Shown here piece by piece: positions 1-8,681 of a stretch of 26,841 nt of DNA; the stretch's first letter is position 1, and every line of letters starts with the position of its first letter. The stretch comes from Verrucomicrobiaceae bacterium (GTDB lineage Bacteria > Verrucomicrobiota > Verrucomicrobiae > Verrucomicrobiales > Akkermansiaceae). A model generated the notes under the pieces. That model made no database searches. It saw only the letters and a list, made by a program, of their open reading frames with translations, and was not told where the DNA came from. The translations under genes and the position numbers were made by a program. The stretch is taken from assembly GCA_947372405.1 (NCBI GenBank), contig CANBTO010000012.1, positions 1 through 26,841 of the forward strand, read 5' to 3'.

Positions 1-100
1 TATTTCCATCAACCGAAATCCGCCCCGGCAACGAAGCCACCTGTGAGGCCAAACAATCAGGGTGTCTTCACGAAAGAAGCCAAACAGCGGATTGACGTGG

Positions 101-2026
101 TTACCTGCCAGCTTCCGGGGCGTTGACCGTGCGAACCCGGAGGTCTTTGAAAAACTCGCTGTCTTCAGTCTTCTTCACGCGTGTGTCCTTGCCGCTCGTC
201 CAAATCGGCGTGGTGCTGCCATCGGCGTGGCGGACCCGGAGGTTGTCGAGACAGATTTTATAGGTGCCGGGCTTGGTTCCTTTGAAAACGATCGCGTGGC
301 CCGGCATGATGCCCGGCCCGTAACTGGAGAGTCCGATGATCCGATGCTCCCACACGCCCGCGCCGCCCTTGGGCTCGGGGCCGGAAACCTGCTCACGACC
401 GAACTGGTCGATGCCTTCGCCACGATTGAATTCGAGCTTGGAGCCCTTGCTGTCGTTGCCTTTGAAGGGCGAATAGAAGAAACCTTTGAGCGGGCTGTCC
501 GGGGCCACCAGGATGTCGTATTCGATGTAGTCCGTCGCGAACACATTGCCGTCCCATCGCGCAAAGGGCACGACGAGCGCATCCTTCGGCTTCGGCTTGC
601 CCGCGACCGTCAACGTGACCTCCAGCACTTCCCCCTCCGGCGCGGGCTTGGCGTCGAGCCTCGCGGGCGCTGCCTTGTGCGTCAGGGCGGCACCGAGAGA
701 TTCCGCCCACACATCCATCTTTCTCACGAGAAATTCCACGGCTTCGGGATTCGCGGCGGCCACGTTCTTCGTTTCTCCGATGTCGCTGCGGATGTCGTAG
801 AGCTCGTTGTGATCGAAGAAGCGGTGCAGACGCCAGTTGGCGGTGCGGATCGCATCCTCATCATGCCAGGACCAGTAATAACTCCTAACCGGGCTGTCCG
901 TGTGGTCGCGCAGGGCGGGCCAGATGTTCTTGCCATCGAGCGGGCGAGTCTCCGGCATTTTCAGATCGGCCATCGCCATCAAGGTCGGGAACATGTCCAG
1001 CGCACCGCAAAGGCCATCCCACTTGCCTTCCATGACCTTGCCTTGCGGCCAATGAATCACCGTGGGCAAATGCGTGCCGCCTTCGAGGATGGTGTGCTTG
1101 CCGCCCTTGAAGGGAAGGTTGCTGCCATCCCTGGTGGCTCCGTTGTCACTCGTGAAGACGACGATGGTGTTCTCGCGCAATCCAAGTTGGTCGAGTTCAC
1201 CGAGAATGGCCGCCACATTCTTGTCCATCGCCTGCACCATCGCGGTGTAGGTGCGCTTCGTTTCATCGGTCACCTTCGGGTCCACGTCCTTGAGGTCGGC
1301 ATCCTTCGCCTGCAGAGGCGCGTGCACGATGTGAAACGGGACGTAGCAGAAGAATGGACGCTCCTTGTTTTCACGGATGAAATCCAGCGCGTGCCGCACG
1401 ATGAAGTCCTCGGTGTAGCCCTCGTCCTGCGGGCGGTACTCGCGGTTGTGCCACCAGCTAACAGGTCCTTTGCCGCCCGAAGTTCGGCGTGTGAAGTAAT
1501 CCGCGCCACCACCGTAATAAACCCACGCCTCGTCAAAGCCATGCTCGTTCGCGCCAAGGCCGCCCTTGGGTTGCTTGTTCGGCATCGCCTTGAACGCCTC
1601 CTCAAATGCCGCGCGATACTCCGGCGTGTCCGGGTCGTCGCCGTTGTGCCACTTGCCGAATACTCCGGTGCGATAGCCGTTCGCCTTGAAGCCCTCGGCG
1701 ATGGTGGTTTCGGCCTTCTCCAACTCACCTCCCGTTTCCGGCCCCGTGCCCACGCGAAACGGATGCCGTCCCGTGAGCAGCATCGCGCGGGTCGGCGAGC
1801 ACACGCACCAGCCCATGAAATTCCGCAACTCCACGCCCTGCTTGAACAACCGGTCGATGTTAGGCGTCTGGATGCCGCCGCCGGGATGCGTGCTGATATC
1901 ACTCCAACCGAGATCGTCGGCCAGAAGGTAAACGATGTTGGGTTTCAATTTGTCGGCGGCATGGAGCGCGGCCATGGGCGCGAGCCACGTGGTGGCGACT
2001 GAAACCACGGCGAGGATGTATTTCAT
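101..2026 (-). CDS. Exported type I sulfatase (arylsulfatase-like), 641 aa
   Basis: Hydrolyses a sulfate ester, probably on a sulfated polysaccharide or its fragments, outside the cytoplasm (family knowledge plus inference). An N-terminal signal peptide (about residues 1-23, MKYILAVV...LHAAD) precedes the sulfatase core. Visible catalytic features are the metal-binding D37-D38 (LADDLG), the formylglycine motif C76-S-P-T-R80 followed by AMLLTGR, the GKWH stretch (K125, H127), H232/H235 (FHIVH), and D294-N295 (FTSDNG) with K310. The cysteine-type motif would need oxidation by a formylglycine-generating or anaerobic maturase; none is encoded in this window. After about residue 460 comes a beta-rich C-terminal extension that I do not recognise. 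It lies 37 bp downstream of a second sulfatase on the same strand, so the two are probably co-transcribed. No Shine-Dalgarno is apparent. The true substrate cannot be read from sequence alone. Confidence 0.93.
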   Translation of the reverse strand: MKYILAVVSVATTWLAPMAALHAADKLKPNIVYLLADDLGWSDISTHPGGGIQTPNIDRLFKQGVELRNFMGWCVCSPTRAMLLTGRHPFRVGTGPETGGELEKAETTIAEGFKANGYRTGVFGKWHNGDDPDTPEYRAAFEEAFKAMPNKQPKGGLGANEHGFDEAWVYYGGGADYFTRRTSGGKGPVSWWHNREYRPQDEGYTEDFIVRHALDFIRENKERPFFCYVPFHIVHAPLQAKDADLKDVDPKVTDETKRTYTAMVQAMDKNVAAILGELDQLGLRENTIVVFTSDNGATRDGSNLPFKGGKHTILEGGTHLPTVIHWPQGKVMEGKWDGLCGALDMFPTLMAMADLKMPETRPLDGKNIWPALRDHTDSPVRSYYWSWHDEDAIRTANWRLHRFFDHNELYDIRSDIGETKNVAAANPEAVEFLVRKMDVWAESLGAALTHKAAPARLDAKPAPEGEVLEVTLTVAGKPKPKDALVVPFARWDGNVFATDYIEYDILVAPDSPLKGFFYSPFKGNDSKGSKLEFNRGEGIDQFGREQVSGPEPKGGAGVWEHRIIGLSSYGPGIMPGHAIVFKGTKPGTYKICLDNLRVRHADGSTTPIWTSGKDTRVKKTEDSEFFKDLRVRTVNAPEAGR

Positions 2027-2063
2027 GTGCTGATGTTGGATGGATCAGATATTTTGAAGGATC

Positions 2064-3644
2064 TTATTTGGAATGCGTGGCGTCTGCCAGCAGCGGGCGT
2101 TTGCAAACCGAATCCAGATGCGGTGACTTCACGCGAGTCAGCCATTCGATGAGCAAGCCTTTCATTCGCTCCGCTTCGACACGGTGCTTCGCCCTGTCCG
2201 GATTGTTTCCTATCAGATTGTCAAGCTCCTGTGGGTCGGTCCGCAAATCATAGAGCGCATCGAGCGACTGCGCGTTCGCATCACGAGCATAGAGGAGTTT
2301 CCAGCGGCCGTCGAAGGCCATGAAGCCGGGCACCCTCGGATTGGGCCATTCGGAAACGACGAAGCTGCCTGCTTCCTTATCGCGGCCTTCGATGAGAGGG
2401 CGCAGGCTGCCGCCTTCCGACTCGTGGCCGGGCTTGCCGCAGTAATCGAGAATAGTGGGGAACAGATCGATCTGGGACGCGGGTGAATGGATCACGGTGT
2501 TCGGGGCGATGGTTCCCGGCAAACGCATGAGCAGAGGCACGTGCACCGACCCCTCGTAAAAGACGAACTTGCCGTGCATGCCGTGATCACCCAGCATCTC
2601 TCCGTGGTCGCTGGTGAAGATGACCAGCGTGTTGTCCCGCAAGCCGAGTTCGTCGAGGCGCTTGAGGATTTTCCCGATCCAATCATCCACCTCCGTGACC
2701 ATGCCATAGTAGATGGAAGTCATCTGCTGGATGTTTTTCGGCTTGCGGTAAGCCTTGTCATCTGATCGTGCCTTGGTTTGATAGGGCGAGTTCTCACGCA
2801 TATCACCAATGCTCACCGGCACCGGGATTTTCTGCGGCGGATACATGCTGTAATAGGGTTCCGAAACGATCATCGGTGGATGCGGCGGGCCGATGGAAAT
2901 CGTCAGTGTGAACGGGCCGTCCTTGAGCCGGTCCAATGCCGCGAGACCCTCCTTTGCCGTGAAGGCCGCGAGACTGTGTTCCGCAGGAGCTTCCAAGCGA
3001 CCGTACGAGTCAGCCTGCGATACCTTCGTCGGGTTGGCTTTGCCAAAATTCGCATCCAGCGGAATGGGCGTGTAGTTGACTCCGCGTTGAGCCAGTTCGC
3101 CGGGTCGCAGGTCCCGTTTCGGAACATTGGCCTCGAGATAGGATTGATAGGCCTCGCTCTCGGATGTGGTTGCCTTGCTTCCGGGTGGAGCCTGTTTGCC
3201 ATTGAGCCATAACACGGGCCGCGTGTAGTCGAGAGCGAGTTGATAGGGGCTGTGATACTTGCCGTGATATTCGCCGCGGTATCCGCTGCGCAGGAGTATC
3301 TGGTCAAATGACGGAAACGGCGGTGCATCCGTCTTGTCAACATCCCCGTTGTTGAGGACACGATTCGATTCGATATTGTGACCGGTGAGAATGGCGGTGC
3401 GCGCGGGAACGCAGACCGGACAGGCGGAATAAAAGCTTGTGAAGCGCGCCCCGTCGCGGGCGAGTTGATCGAGGTTCGGTGTCTTGAGCACCGGATTGCC
3501 CGCGCATCCCATCGCGTCCCATCGCTGCTGGTCCGTGATGATGAAAAGCAGGTTGACCGGCTTACCGGAAGAATCGGCGGAGAGCCCCTGCGAGAAAGGA
3601 AGCGCCAGGCAGGCGAAGATGGGCAGGGCGGTTTTCATGATCAT
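2064..3644 (-). CDS. Exported type I sulfatase, 526 aa
   Basis: A second formylglycine-dependent sulfatase and the first gene of the two-sulfatase unit. It has a signal peptide (about residues 1-23), a metal site at D38-Q39 in FIITDQQRWDAMG, the maturation motif C78-V-P-A-R82 followed by TAILTG, GKYH at 128-131, H255 in PPHPP, and D346-H347 in FTSDHGE with K359. DQ and DH in place of the DD and DN of its neighbour place it in a different sulfatase subgroup, so the pair probably acts on different sulfate positions or successive steps (inference). The start is ambiguous: ATG at 3644 gives MIMKT and a second ATG at 3638 gives MKT, and both leave an intact signal peptide. The 103 bp up to purN holds no obvious terminator. 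Confidence 0.93.
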   Translation of the reverse strand: MIMKTALPIFACLALPFSQGLSADSSGKPVNLLFIITDQQRWDAMGCAGNPVLKTPNLDQLARDGARFTSFYSACPVCVPARTAILTGHNIESNRVLNNGDVDKTDAPPFPSFDQILLRSGYRGEYHGKYHSPYQLALDYTRPVLWLNGKQAPPGSKATTSESEAYQSYLEANVPKRDLRPGELAQRGVNYTPIPLDANFGKANPTKVSQADSYGRLEAPAEHSLAAFTAKEGLAALDRLKDGPFTLTISIGPPHPPMIVSEPYYSMYPPQKIPVPVSIGDMRENSPYQTKARSDDKAYRKPKNIQQMTSIYYGMVTEVDDWIGKILKRLDELGLRDNTLVIFTSDHGEMLGDHGMHGKFVFYEGSVHVPLLMRLPGTIAPNTVIHSPASQIDLFPTILDYCGKPGHESEGGSLRPLIEGRDKEAGSFVVSEWPNPRVPGFMAFDGRWKLLYARDANAQSLDALYDLRTDPQELDNLIGNNPDRAKHRVEAERMKGLLIEWLTRVKSPHLDSVCKRPLLADATHSK

Positions 3645-3747
3645 TGCCTGGCGGATCCGGGACTTGTGGATTGCAAGGATGCGTGACTGGAGACGCTCGG
3701 TTCGCTTGGATGTCTTTCATGCCAGTCATGGATTTCCGACTTTTGAT

Positions 3748-4320
3748 TTAAAGGCTCTTGGCGACTTGCGATATCGCGGCCGGATAAAGCCGGTGTTCCA
3801 CCACCTGGATGCGTGCATGCAGCGATTCCGCGGTGTCTCCGGGGAGAACCGGAACTTTTTCCTGAAGGATGGCCGGGCCGGTGTCCATGCCTTCATCGAC
3901 GTAATGCACGGTGCAACCGGTTTCGGAAACCCCGGCGTCGAGCGCCTGCTTCCATGATTCCAAGCCGGGGAAAGCGGGCAGCAACGCGGGATGGATGTTG
4001 AGGATGCGGTTCGGAAACACCTCGAGCAGAGGCCGTTTCACGAGGCGGAGGAAACCCGCGAGGCAGACGAGTTCCACGCCCGCGTCCTTCAGGCGAAGCG
4101 CGGTTTCCTGCTGGGCTTCATCGGGAAACTTCGTCTTGAAGCCATGGCAGTCGATGAGGCCGGTCTCGATGCCGCGTTTACGGGCGCGTTCGAGGATGTA
4201 GGCGTCCGGATTGTCCGAGAGCACGATGGCGATCCGGGCGTCAAGCGTCCCGCAGTCGATCGCATCGAGGATCGCCTGCATGTTGGATCCCGAGCCCGAA
4301 CCTAGAATGCCTAGCACCAT
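3748..4320 (-). CDS. purN: Phosphoribosylglycinamide formyltransferase (GART), 190 aa
   Basis: Transfers a formyl group from 10-formyltetrahydrofolate to glycinamide ribonucleotide, the third step of de novo purine synthesis, in the cytoplasm. The N-terminal GSGSGSNMQAI loop (residues 7-17) is the phosphate-binding signature. The catalytic triad is visible as N108 and H110 in NIHPALLPAFPG and D146 in GMDTGP, each two positions from the E. coli PurN residues N106, H108 and D144. The 190-residue length fits the family. It is read divergently from the M29 aminopeptidase, with a 144-bp gap to the likely aminopeptidase start. No other purine gene is present, so it appears to stand alone. The ATG at 4320 directly precedes the nucleotide-binding strand, leaving little doubt about the start. 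Confidence 0.96.
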   Translation of the reverse strand: MVLGILGSGSGSNMQAILDAIDCGTLDARIAIVLSDNPDAYILERARKRGIETGLIDCHGFKTKFPDEAQQETALRLKDAGVELVCLAGFLRLVKRPLLEVFPNRILNIHPALLPAFPGLESWKQALDAGVSETGCTVHYVDEGMDTGPAILQEKVPVLPGDTAESLHARIQVVEHRLYPAAISQVAKSL

Positions 4321-4464
4321 GTGCTTGGTTTAAGTCGCACGTCCGCCATGCCAAGTGCCAACTTGGCGAAATGTGAAAAAACAATCCATGAAATGCGATA
4401 ATTTCCGCCGCCTTTCGGGACTTGGCGCTTGGAACCCGCTGCCGCACACGCTATCAGAACGTCC

Positions 4465-5565
4465 ATGCACGACTCCCGCATCGACGCCCTCGCCCGCCAA
4501 ATCGTCCGTTACTCCACCTCGCTGAAAAAGGGCGAGAAGGTCCTCATCGACCTGCATGACGTGCCGGACTCCATCGGCGTCGCACTGATCCGCGAGGCTC
4601 GCGCGAAGGGCGCGCTGCCCTTCCTGCGCGTGCACCACAGCCGCCTCACCCGCGAGATGCTCAGGGGAGCGGACGACGCGCAATACCAGGACATTGCCAA
4701 ACACCTGCTGACGGAGATGAAGGACATGGACGCCTACATCGCCATCCGCGGCGGGATGAACATCGCCGAAAACTCGGACGTGCCCGCGGACCGGATGAAA
4801 CTCGCCATGAAACACATGCGCCCGGTGCTCGACCACCGCGTCAAGAAGACGAAATGGTGCGTGCTGCGCTGGCCTTCCCCTTCCATGGCGCAGCAGGCGG
4901 GCATGAGCACCGAGGCCTTCGAGGACTTCTACTTCAAGGTCTGTCTGTTGGACTACAAGGCGCTCGTTCCCGCGATGAACGCGCTGAAAACCCTCATGAA
5001 CCGCACCGACAAGGTGGAGATCACCGGACCGGGCACGCATCTGAAATTCTCCATCAAGGGCATACCGGCGCTCACCAGCGGCGGAAACTACAATGTCCCC
5101 GATGGTGAGGTCTTCACCTCTCCTGTGCGCGATTCCGTCGAAGGCCATATCTTCTACAACGCGCCGACGATCTATCAGGGCATCCCCTTTGACGGCATCC
5201 GGCTGGAGTTTTCCAAAGGCAAAGTCGTCAAGGCGGAGGCTGGAGCGAGGACCAAGGAACTGAACAAGATTCTTGATAGCGACGAGGGTGCCAGATACAT
5301 CGGCGAGTTCGCGTTGGGTTTCCACCCAGGCATCCGCGAGCCGATGCGCGACATCCTCTTCGATGAAAAGATCGCGGGCTCGTTCCACTTCACGCCCGGC
5401 CAGGCATACGAGGACGCGGACAACGGCAACCGCTCGCAGGTCCACTGGGACATGGTCAGCATCCAGCGCAAGGACTGGGGCGGAGGAGAAATCCGCTTCG
5501 ATGGCAAGCTCATCCGCAAGGACGGCGTGTTTCTTCCCAAGGCGCTTGCCAAGTTGAACTGGTGA
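4465..5565 (+). CDS. M29-family metallo-aminopeptidase (AmpS/AmpT-like), 366 aa
   Basis: A cytoplasmic metal-dependent exopeptidase that removes N-terminal residues from peptides. All six metal/catalytic positions of the M29 family can be recognised: E215 in VPDGEVF, E281 in IGEFALG, H308 and Y315 in [11 protein letters not shown], and H327 and D329 in QVHWDM (numbered from ATG 4465). The N-terminal stretch [12 protein letters not shown] is typical of the family, and there is no signal peptide. An in-frame TTG at 4429 would add 12 residues ([12 protein letters not shown]), but the ATG gives the expected family N-terminus and is preferred. The stop codon overlaps the ATG of the next gene (TGATG), indicating translational coupling with a membrane protein. 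Confidence 0.92.
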   Translation: MHDSRIDALARQIVRYSTSLKKGEKVLIDLHDVPDSIGVALIREARAKGALPFLRVHHSRLTREMLRGADDAQYQDIAKHLLTEMKDMDAYIAIRGGMNIAENSDVPADRMKLAMKHMRPVLDHRVKKTKWCVLRWPSPSMAQQAGMSTEAFEDFYFKVCLLDYKALVPAMNALKTLMNRTDKVEITGPGTHLKFSIKGIPALTSGGNYNVPDGEVFTSPVRDSVEGHIFYNAPTIYQGIPFDGIRLEFSKGKVVKAEAGARTKELNKILDSDEGARYIGEFALGFHPGIREPMRDILFDEKIAGSFHFTPGQAYEDADNGNRSQVHWDMVSIQRKDWGGGEIRFDGKLIRKDGVFLPKALAKLNW

Positions 5566-6287
5566 TGACGCCGGAACCCGGGCCGAAGTGGCGTCTGCGT
5601 GCCCGCGCCGCGCTGGAGGATTATTTCCGGAGACGATCGCATCCGCGTTTCATTCTCGGAACTCTTGTCTCCATCGCGGGCGTGGTTGGGTTTTTTGTTT
5701 CATATATCCTGCTGCACTGCGGCATCGAAGAAATGTGGATCCGCTATCCGCTGGCGGTGATCGGCGGCTACCTCGCCTTCCTTGTCCTCTTGCGGCTATG
5801 GGTGGAGATCGAACGTGATCGCTATGATGCAAGTCAGGTCAACATCCCCACCGATGCTCCGATGCAACCCTTGCCCCTGCCAAACCGGAAATTCATCAGC
5901 GACAGCGGCCTATCCTGGTGGGAATGGCTCGACCCGTCAGGGCTCTTCGTGTTCGAAGAAGGTTGCCTGGTCGGTTGTTTGATCGCCGTTGCGATCGGCG
6001 CACTCGTCGCGGCTGGCAGCGTGTTGTTTTCGTTCATCATGACCGGCTCCGAACTGCTGGCCGAGGTGTTTCTCGATGCCGTGGTGGTCTCCATGCTCTA
6101 CCGCCATCTCAAGACCGCCGCACGCGAGCACTGGCTGGGAACCGCCGTGAGGAGGTCGTGGCGCTCCGCCCTGCTGCTCGCCGGGGCGTTGGGGTTGTTA
6201 GGCGGCTGCCTCGCGGCATTCGCGCCTAACAGCCATTCGCTCGGCAGCGCCGTGAGGGAGATCTTCGGCGGAAAGGAATCAAGGTAA
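5565..6287 (+). CDS. Membrane protein of unknown function, 240 aa
   Basis: I do not recognise this family. It has a basic N-terminus, two hydrophobic helices at about residues 30-51 and 61-82, a polar stretch of about 45 residues ending in WWEWLDPSG, a long hydrophobic segment at about 132-160, a further amphipathic segment, and a final glycine/alanine-rich helix at about 199-222. That makes 4-5 membrane segments. A GTG at 5562 is in frame one codon earlier, but the ATG at 5565 overlaps the preceding stop by one base (TGATG) and is the more natural coupled start. Coupling to the aminopeptidase suggests co-expression but does not assign a function. Confidence 0.8.
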   Translation: MTPEPGPKWRLRARAALEDYFRRRSHPRFILGTLVSIAGVVGFFVSYILLHCGIEEMWIRYPLAVIGGYLAFLVLLRLWVEIERDRYDASQVNIPTDAPMQPLPLPNRKFISDSGLSWWEWLDPSGLFVFEEGCLVGCLIAVAIGALVAAGSVLFSFIMTGSELLAEVFLDAVVVSMLYRHLKTAAREHWLGTAVRRSWRSALLLAGALGLLGGCLAAFAPNSHSLGSAVREIFGGKESR

Positions 6288-6340
6288 GCGCCGCGAAGAA
6301 CCCGAAACTCAAGAAAGGATCAAATCCTGTCGGCCTTCGT

Positions 6341-6359
6341 GGATTCATCTTCTGAATCC
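6341..6359 (+). terminator. Hairpin between convergent genes, possible terminator
   Basis: A perfect 7-bp inverted repeat, GGATTCA / TGAATCC, around a 5-nt loop (TCTTC) lies between the convergent stops at 6287 and 6364. The downstream sequence on the + strand, GGTTTCAATAA, is only weakly T-rich, so rho-independent termination of the 4465-6287 unit is plausible but not proven. Confidence 0.4.
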
Positions 6360-6363
6360 GGTT

Positions 6364-6777
6364 TCAATAACTGAGCCAAACCGCATGCCGCAAGGTTTCC
6401 CACTGCAAAAGGATTCCGGGCACGATGAACGCAATGACAAACAGCACCGGCATAGTGAGCATAACACAGAACGATGATCCAAAACTCCAAAAGCGGTTCG
6501 TCTTCACCGCCCAGGTTTTGAAAAACTGGTGAGTGAACACCAGCGCAAGAATGAACGCTCCCAAACCCGGGCCCCATGTCCCGGCATCCCATGACATGGA
6601 CGGAAGATTATCCCGCAGGAAGAACCAGAACCCGGATACAAACTCCATCAGCAGTTCGGCATATCCACCAAATGGAGAAAGTACATAAAGGATATTCAGC
6701 AATACAATGAAGCCAATCATGATCAGCAGGATCACTCCGATCGCCCGGATGACTGGAATCAACTTATTCATGATCAT
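6364..6777 (-). CDS. Small polytopic membrane protein, 137 aa, third gene of a membrane operon
   Basis: A hydrophobic protein with about four membrane segments (LIPVIRAIGVILLIMIGF..., LLMEFVSGFWFFL, GPGLGAFILALVF, VMLTMPVLFVIAFIVPGILL) and short loops. I do not recognise a family. The reading frame is open upstream to 6864, but that extension lies inside the preceding gene and reads as arginine-rich shadow sequence. The ATG at 6777 (MIMNK) or at 6771 (MNK) is the credible start, overlapping the end of the upstream gene by 14 or 8 bp. This tight overlap places it in the same translationally coupled unit as the two genes upstream. Confidence 0.72.
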   Translation of the reverse strand: MIMNKLIPVIRAIGVILLIMIGFIVLLNILYVLSPFGGYAELLMEFVSGFWFFLRDNLPSMSWDAGTWGPGLGAFILALVFTHQFFKTWAVKTNRFWSFGSSFCVMLTMPVLFVIAFIVPGILLQWETLRHAVWLSY

Positions 6778-7588
6778 GTGAAGGTTGTGACGATGTCCGC
6801 CCGCGGTTGCGCAGCACCTGCTCAAGCTGGCCCGCCGGAAAACTTTTCGCCGAGCCATCTCCATAACCCACCACGATCTTCATGCCTTGTTCGATGACGG
6901 GCGATACGATCACTGGTTCACCCGCCTCGAGCGGACGATCCCCGCCGGGATGCAACAGCAGGAATGGTTCACGCACGCCGCTGTCATCCGTTTCAACCCA
7001 CACAAGTCGGCGCATCATGCCGGGCACCACAATGTCCGGTTCCATTTCAAACTCCTGAAACGATTCCGGAAAGCGGCCTTTCTTATCTTGGAATTCCAAC
7101 AGCGCCAGCATCAACTGCCGGGCGTTGTTCACGGCGACGGTGAGATTGATATTCATGCCCCGACGCTCGGTCAGCCGCGTGCCCATCAACCAAACGGATT
7201 GGTGGATGACACCGCTGAAGGCAATGGCGGCGGCGCAGCCTAGCAAAAACAAAGTCACTGCCGACAGGGTGTGCCGGAAACACCATGATCGTGGCTTTTC
7301 CTTCGCATCAAACCACCAGCATACAAAGCGGTGGATCAACCAGGTTGCGAGCACAAGACAGCCCACCGGAATGACGACAGGACGCCAGTTCACAAGTTCC
7401 TGCGGCAGGGTCCTCAGCGCATGGAAAATCCAGCCAAGAACGAAATGAACCGGAGTTTCGATAATGACGACGAAACGATCACCCATCACCAAAAACACGA
7501 AGATCACGAAGGGCCAGAACACCGCTTGAATGATCCATGTCCCCCTTCGCGTGGAAGAATCCCTGAGAGTGACGGGCTCATCGCTCAT
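6764..7588 (-). CDS. Membrane protein with pseudopilin-like C-terminal domain, 274 aa
   Basis: Three hydrophobic segments (about residues 17-43, 71-93 and 106-135) are followed by a soluble region from about residue 145 to the end. That region begins NNARQLMLALLEFQDKKGRFP, the N..Q...AL..Y....G.FP pattern seen after the N-terminal helix in GspG/DUF1559-type pseudopilins of Planctomycetes and Verrucomicrobia, and it ends with a YGDGSAKSFPAGQLEQVL strand-turn-helix. The usual prepilin-peptidase cleavage motif is absent and the anchor is a multi-helix membrane domain, so it is not a classical pilin. The start codon overlaps the stop of the upstream gene by 4 bp (ATGA). The upstream gene has a comparable layout and C-terminal end, suggesting duplication. 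Function unknown. Confidence 0.78.
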   Translation of the reverse strand: MSDEPVTLRDSSTRRGTWIIQAVFWPFVIFVFLVMGDRFVVIIETPVHFVLGWIFHALRTLPQELVNWRPVVIPVGCLVLATWLIHRFVCWWFDAKEKPRSWCFRHTLSAVTLFLLGCAAAIAFSGVIHQSVWLMGTRLTERRGMNINLTVAVNNARQLMLALLEFQDKKGRFPESFQEFEMEPDIVVPGMMRRLVWVETDDSGVREPFLLLHPGGDRPLEAGEPVIVSPVIEQGMKIVVGYGDGSAKSFPAGQLEQVLRNRGRTSSQPSHDHE

Positions 7589-8262
7589 CGTTTCAACTGG
7601 TCTTCGAGTTGTTGCTTAAGCGTTCCTTCCGAGCGATCTTCGATGCTGCCATCAGCAAGCAGCACGAAGCGGCGACCGCCCGCGCTGGATGGCTCATAGA
7701 CCAGCACGTCACGTCCCACGCCCGGCCGGACGTTTGGCATGAAACCATAGAAGCCACCTCCCTCGACCATCCATAGCGTCCCATCAATGCCCCCTGACAA
7801 GGGCCCGCCCGGCGCGTCCCCGCCATGGTTTTTGGCATATCCCCAGATGGCGATTTGAAGTTTGCGGAGCGCCACACGCCGGTCACTCAGGTCCTGGGCT
7901 TTGGGAAGTTCCTCACGCAGGCGGTATCCGACACCCTGTTTCTCCCATGCCCCGGGTGTCAGCAACTCGCGCGCCCCGGAAATCATTGTTAGAACGACAT
8001 AAAACATCAGGCCCGTCACGAACACCAGCCCGAGCGCCTGCAGATAGCGCAAGCGTGGAAGCGACGTGAAGGATTTGCCCAACTGGTTCCAGATGATCTT
8101 CACCAACCAGGAAATCAGCAAATAAGTAAAAAAGAAAAACGATAGCGCATCGATCCTGGCCCGGGCGATGTCCGTAAGCGTGATGACGGTCATTCCGGCA
8201 CAGGCCCGACTGCTGGAAAACATCCAGATGCATGCAATGAGACCGACGGATATGCGCTTCAT
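7585..8262 (-). CDS. Membrane protein related to its downstream neighbour, 225 aa
   Basis: First gene of the three-gene overlapping membrane unit. It has an N-terminal hydrophobic stretch that could be a signal peptide (MKRISVGLIACIWMF), helices at about residues 39-60 and 75-96, then a soluble region of about 130 residues. That region contains RRVALRKLQIAIWGYAKNHG and ends in VLLADGSIEDRSEGTLKQQL, parallel to the (..)ARQLMLALLEFQDKKG and YGDGSAKSFPAGQLEQVL of the next protein. A GTG at 8268 lies two codons earlier; ATG 8262 is preferred because AGAAG, a weak ribosome-binding site, lies five bases before it. It overlaps the next gene by 4 bp. The 81-bp gap to the dab unit contains no clear terminator. 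Function unknown. Confidence 0.78.
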   Translation of the reverse strand: MKRISVGLIACIWMFSSSRACAGMTVITLTDIARARIDALSFFFFTYLLISWLVKIIWNQLGKSFTSLPRLRYLQALGLVFVTGLMFYVVLTMISGARELLTPGAWEKQGVGYRLREELPKAQDLSDRRVALRKLQIAIWGYAKNHGGDAPGGPLSGGIDGTLWMVEGGGFYGFMPNVRPGVGRDVLVYEPSSAGGRRFVLLADGSIEDRSEGTLKQQLEDQLKR

Positions 8263-8343
8263 GATCACTTCTGTTGGAAACCATGACCGAATGACCGGCA
8301 GAAGACAAGGTCTTAGCGTCTGGGGTCAGGAGCCATTTCCATT

Positions 8344-8637
8344 TCATTCCACCGCCGTGATTTCGATCCAGCCCTTGATTCTCAGGGTTCGACCGGCATT
8401 GGCGGCTGGAGCGATGAGCTCGATGAGCTGGGTTTGCAATTCCGCTAGTTCATTGAGGCGTTTTGCGGAGTGTGATGGATCCATACCCAGACGCTCCTCG
8501 TTGCTGTGTTTCTCCATGCCGTGGTAGTCCATCTTGCTTTTGACGAGGGACAGCAGGATACGTGACGCTTCGGATGGAGTGAAGGTGCCGTTGATGAGTT
8601 GGAAGGGTTGTTTATCTTTCATGGAGTCGGTGTTCAT
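8344..8637 (-). CDS. Small conserved-looking protein downstream of dabA, 97 aa
   Basis: A short acidic/helical cytoplasmic protein starting MNTDSMKDKQPFQLINGTFTP. An alternative start is ATG 8622 (MKDKQ). It has the appearance of a compact helical protein (SEASRILLSLVKSKMDYH, then SAKRLNELAELQTQLIELI) closed by a short beta-like LRIKGWIEI strand. I cannot name a family. The frame is open further upstream into dabA, but that extension is shadow sequence. The gap to the dabA stop is 44 bp on the same strand, so it is probably the third gene of the dabB-dabA unit. The lack of any transmembrane segment or signal peptide suggests a cytoplasmic partner or regulator (inference only). Confidence 0.72.
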   Translation of the reverse strand: MNTDSMKDKQPFQLINGTFTPSEASRILLSLVKSKMDYHGMEKHSNEERLGMDPSHSAKRLNELAELQTQLIELIAPAANAGRTLRIKGWIEITAVE

Positions 8638-8681
8638 GGATTGCAGGGTGGTCGATATAGGGCGGAGAGATCGGCCGGCGG

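Noticed and set aside
1..100. Start of another minus-strand gene at the window edge
   Set aside because: Only an isolated CAT (7-9) at the edge could be a start codon; three codons are too few to support a call.
62..2002. A 646-codon open frame on the + strand opposite the first sulfatase
   Set aside because: The minus-strand frame encodes a clear sulfatase with signal peptide and catalytic motifs. The + frame is Arg/Val/Ala-rich without any motif and is a GC-rich antisense shadow.
4330..5445. A 371-codon minus-strand frame opposite the aminopeptidase
   Set aside because: The + strand has all six M29 metal/catalytic residues in order; the antisense frame has no recognisable domain.
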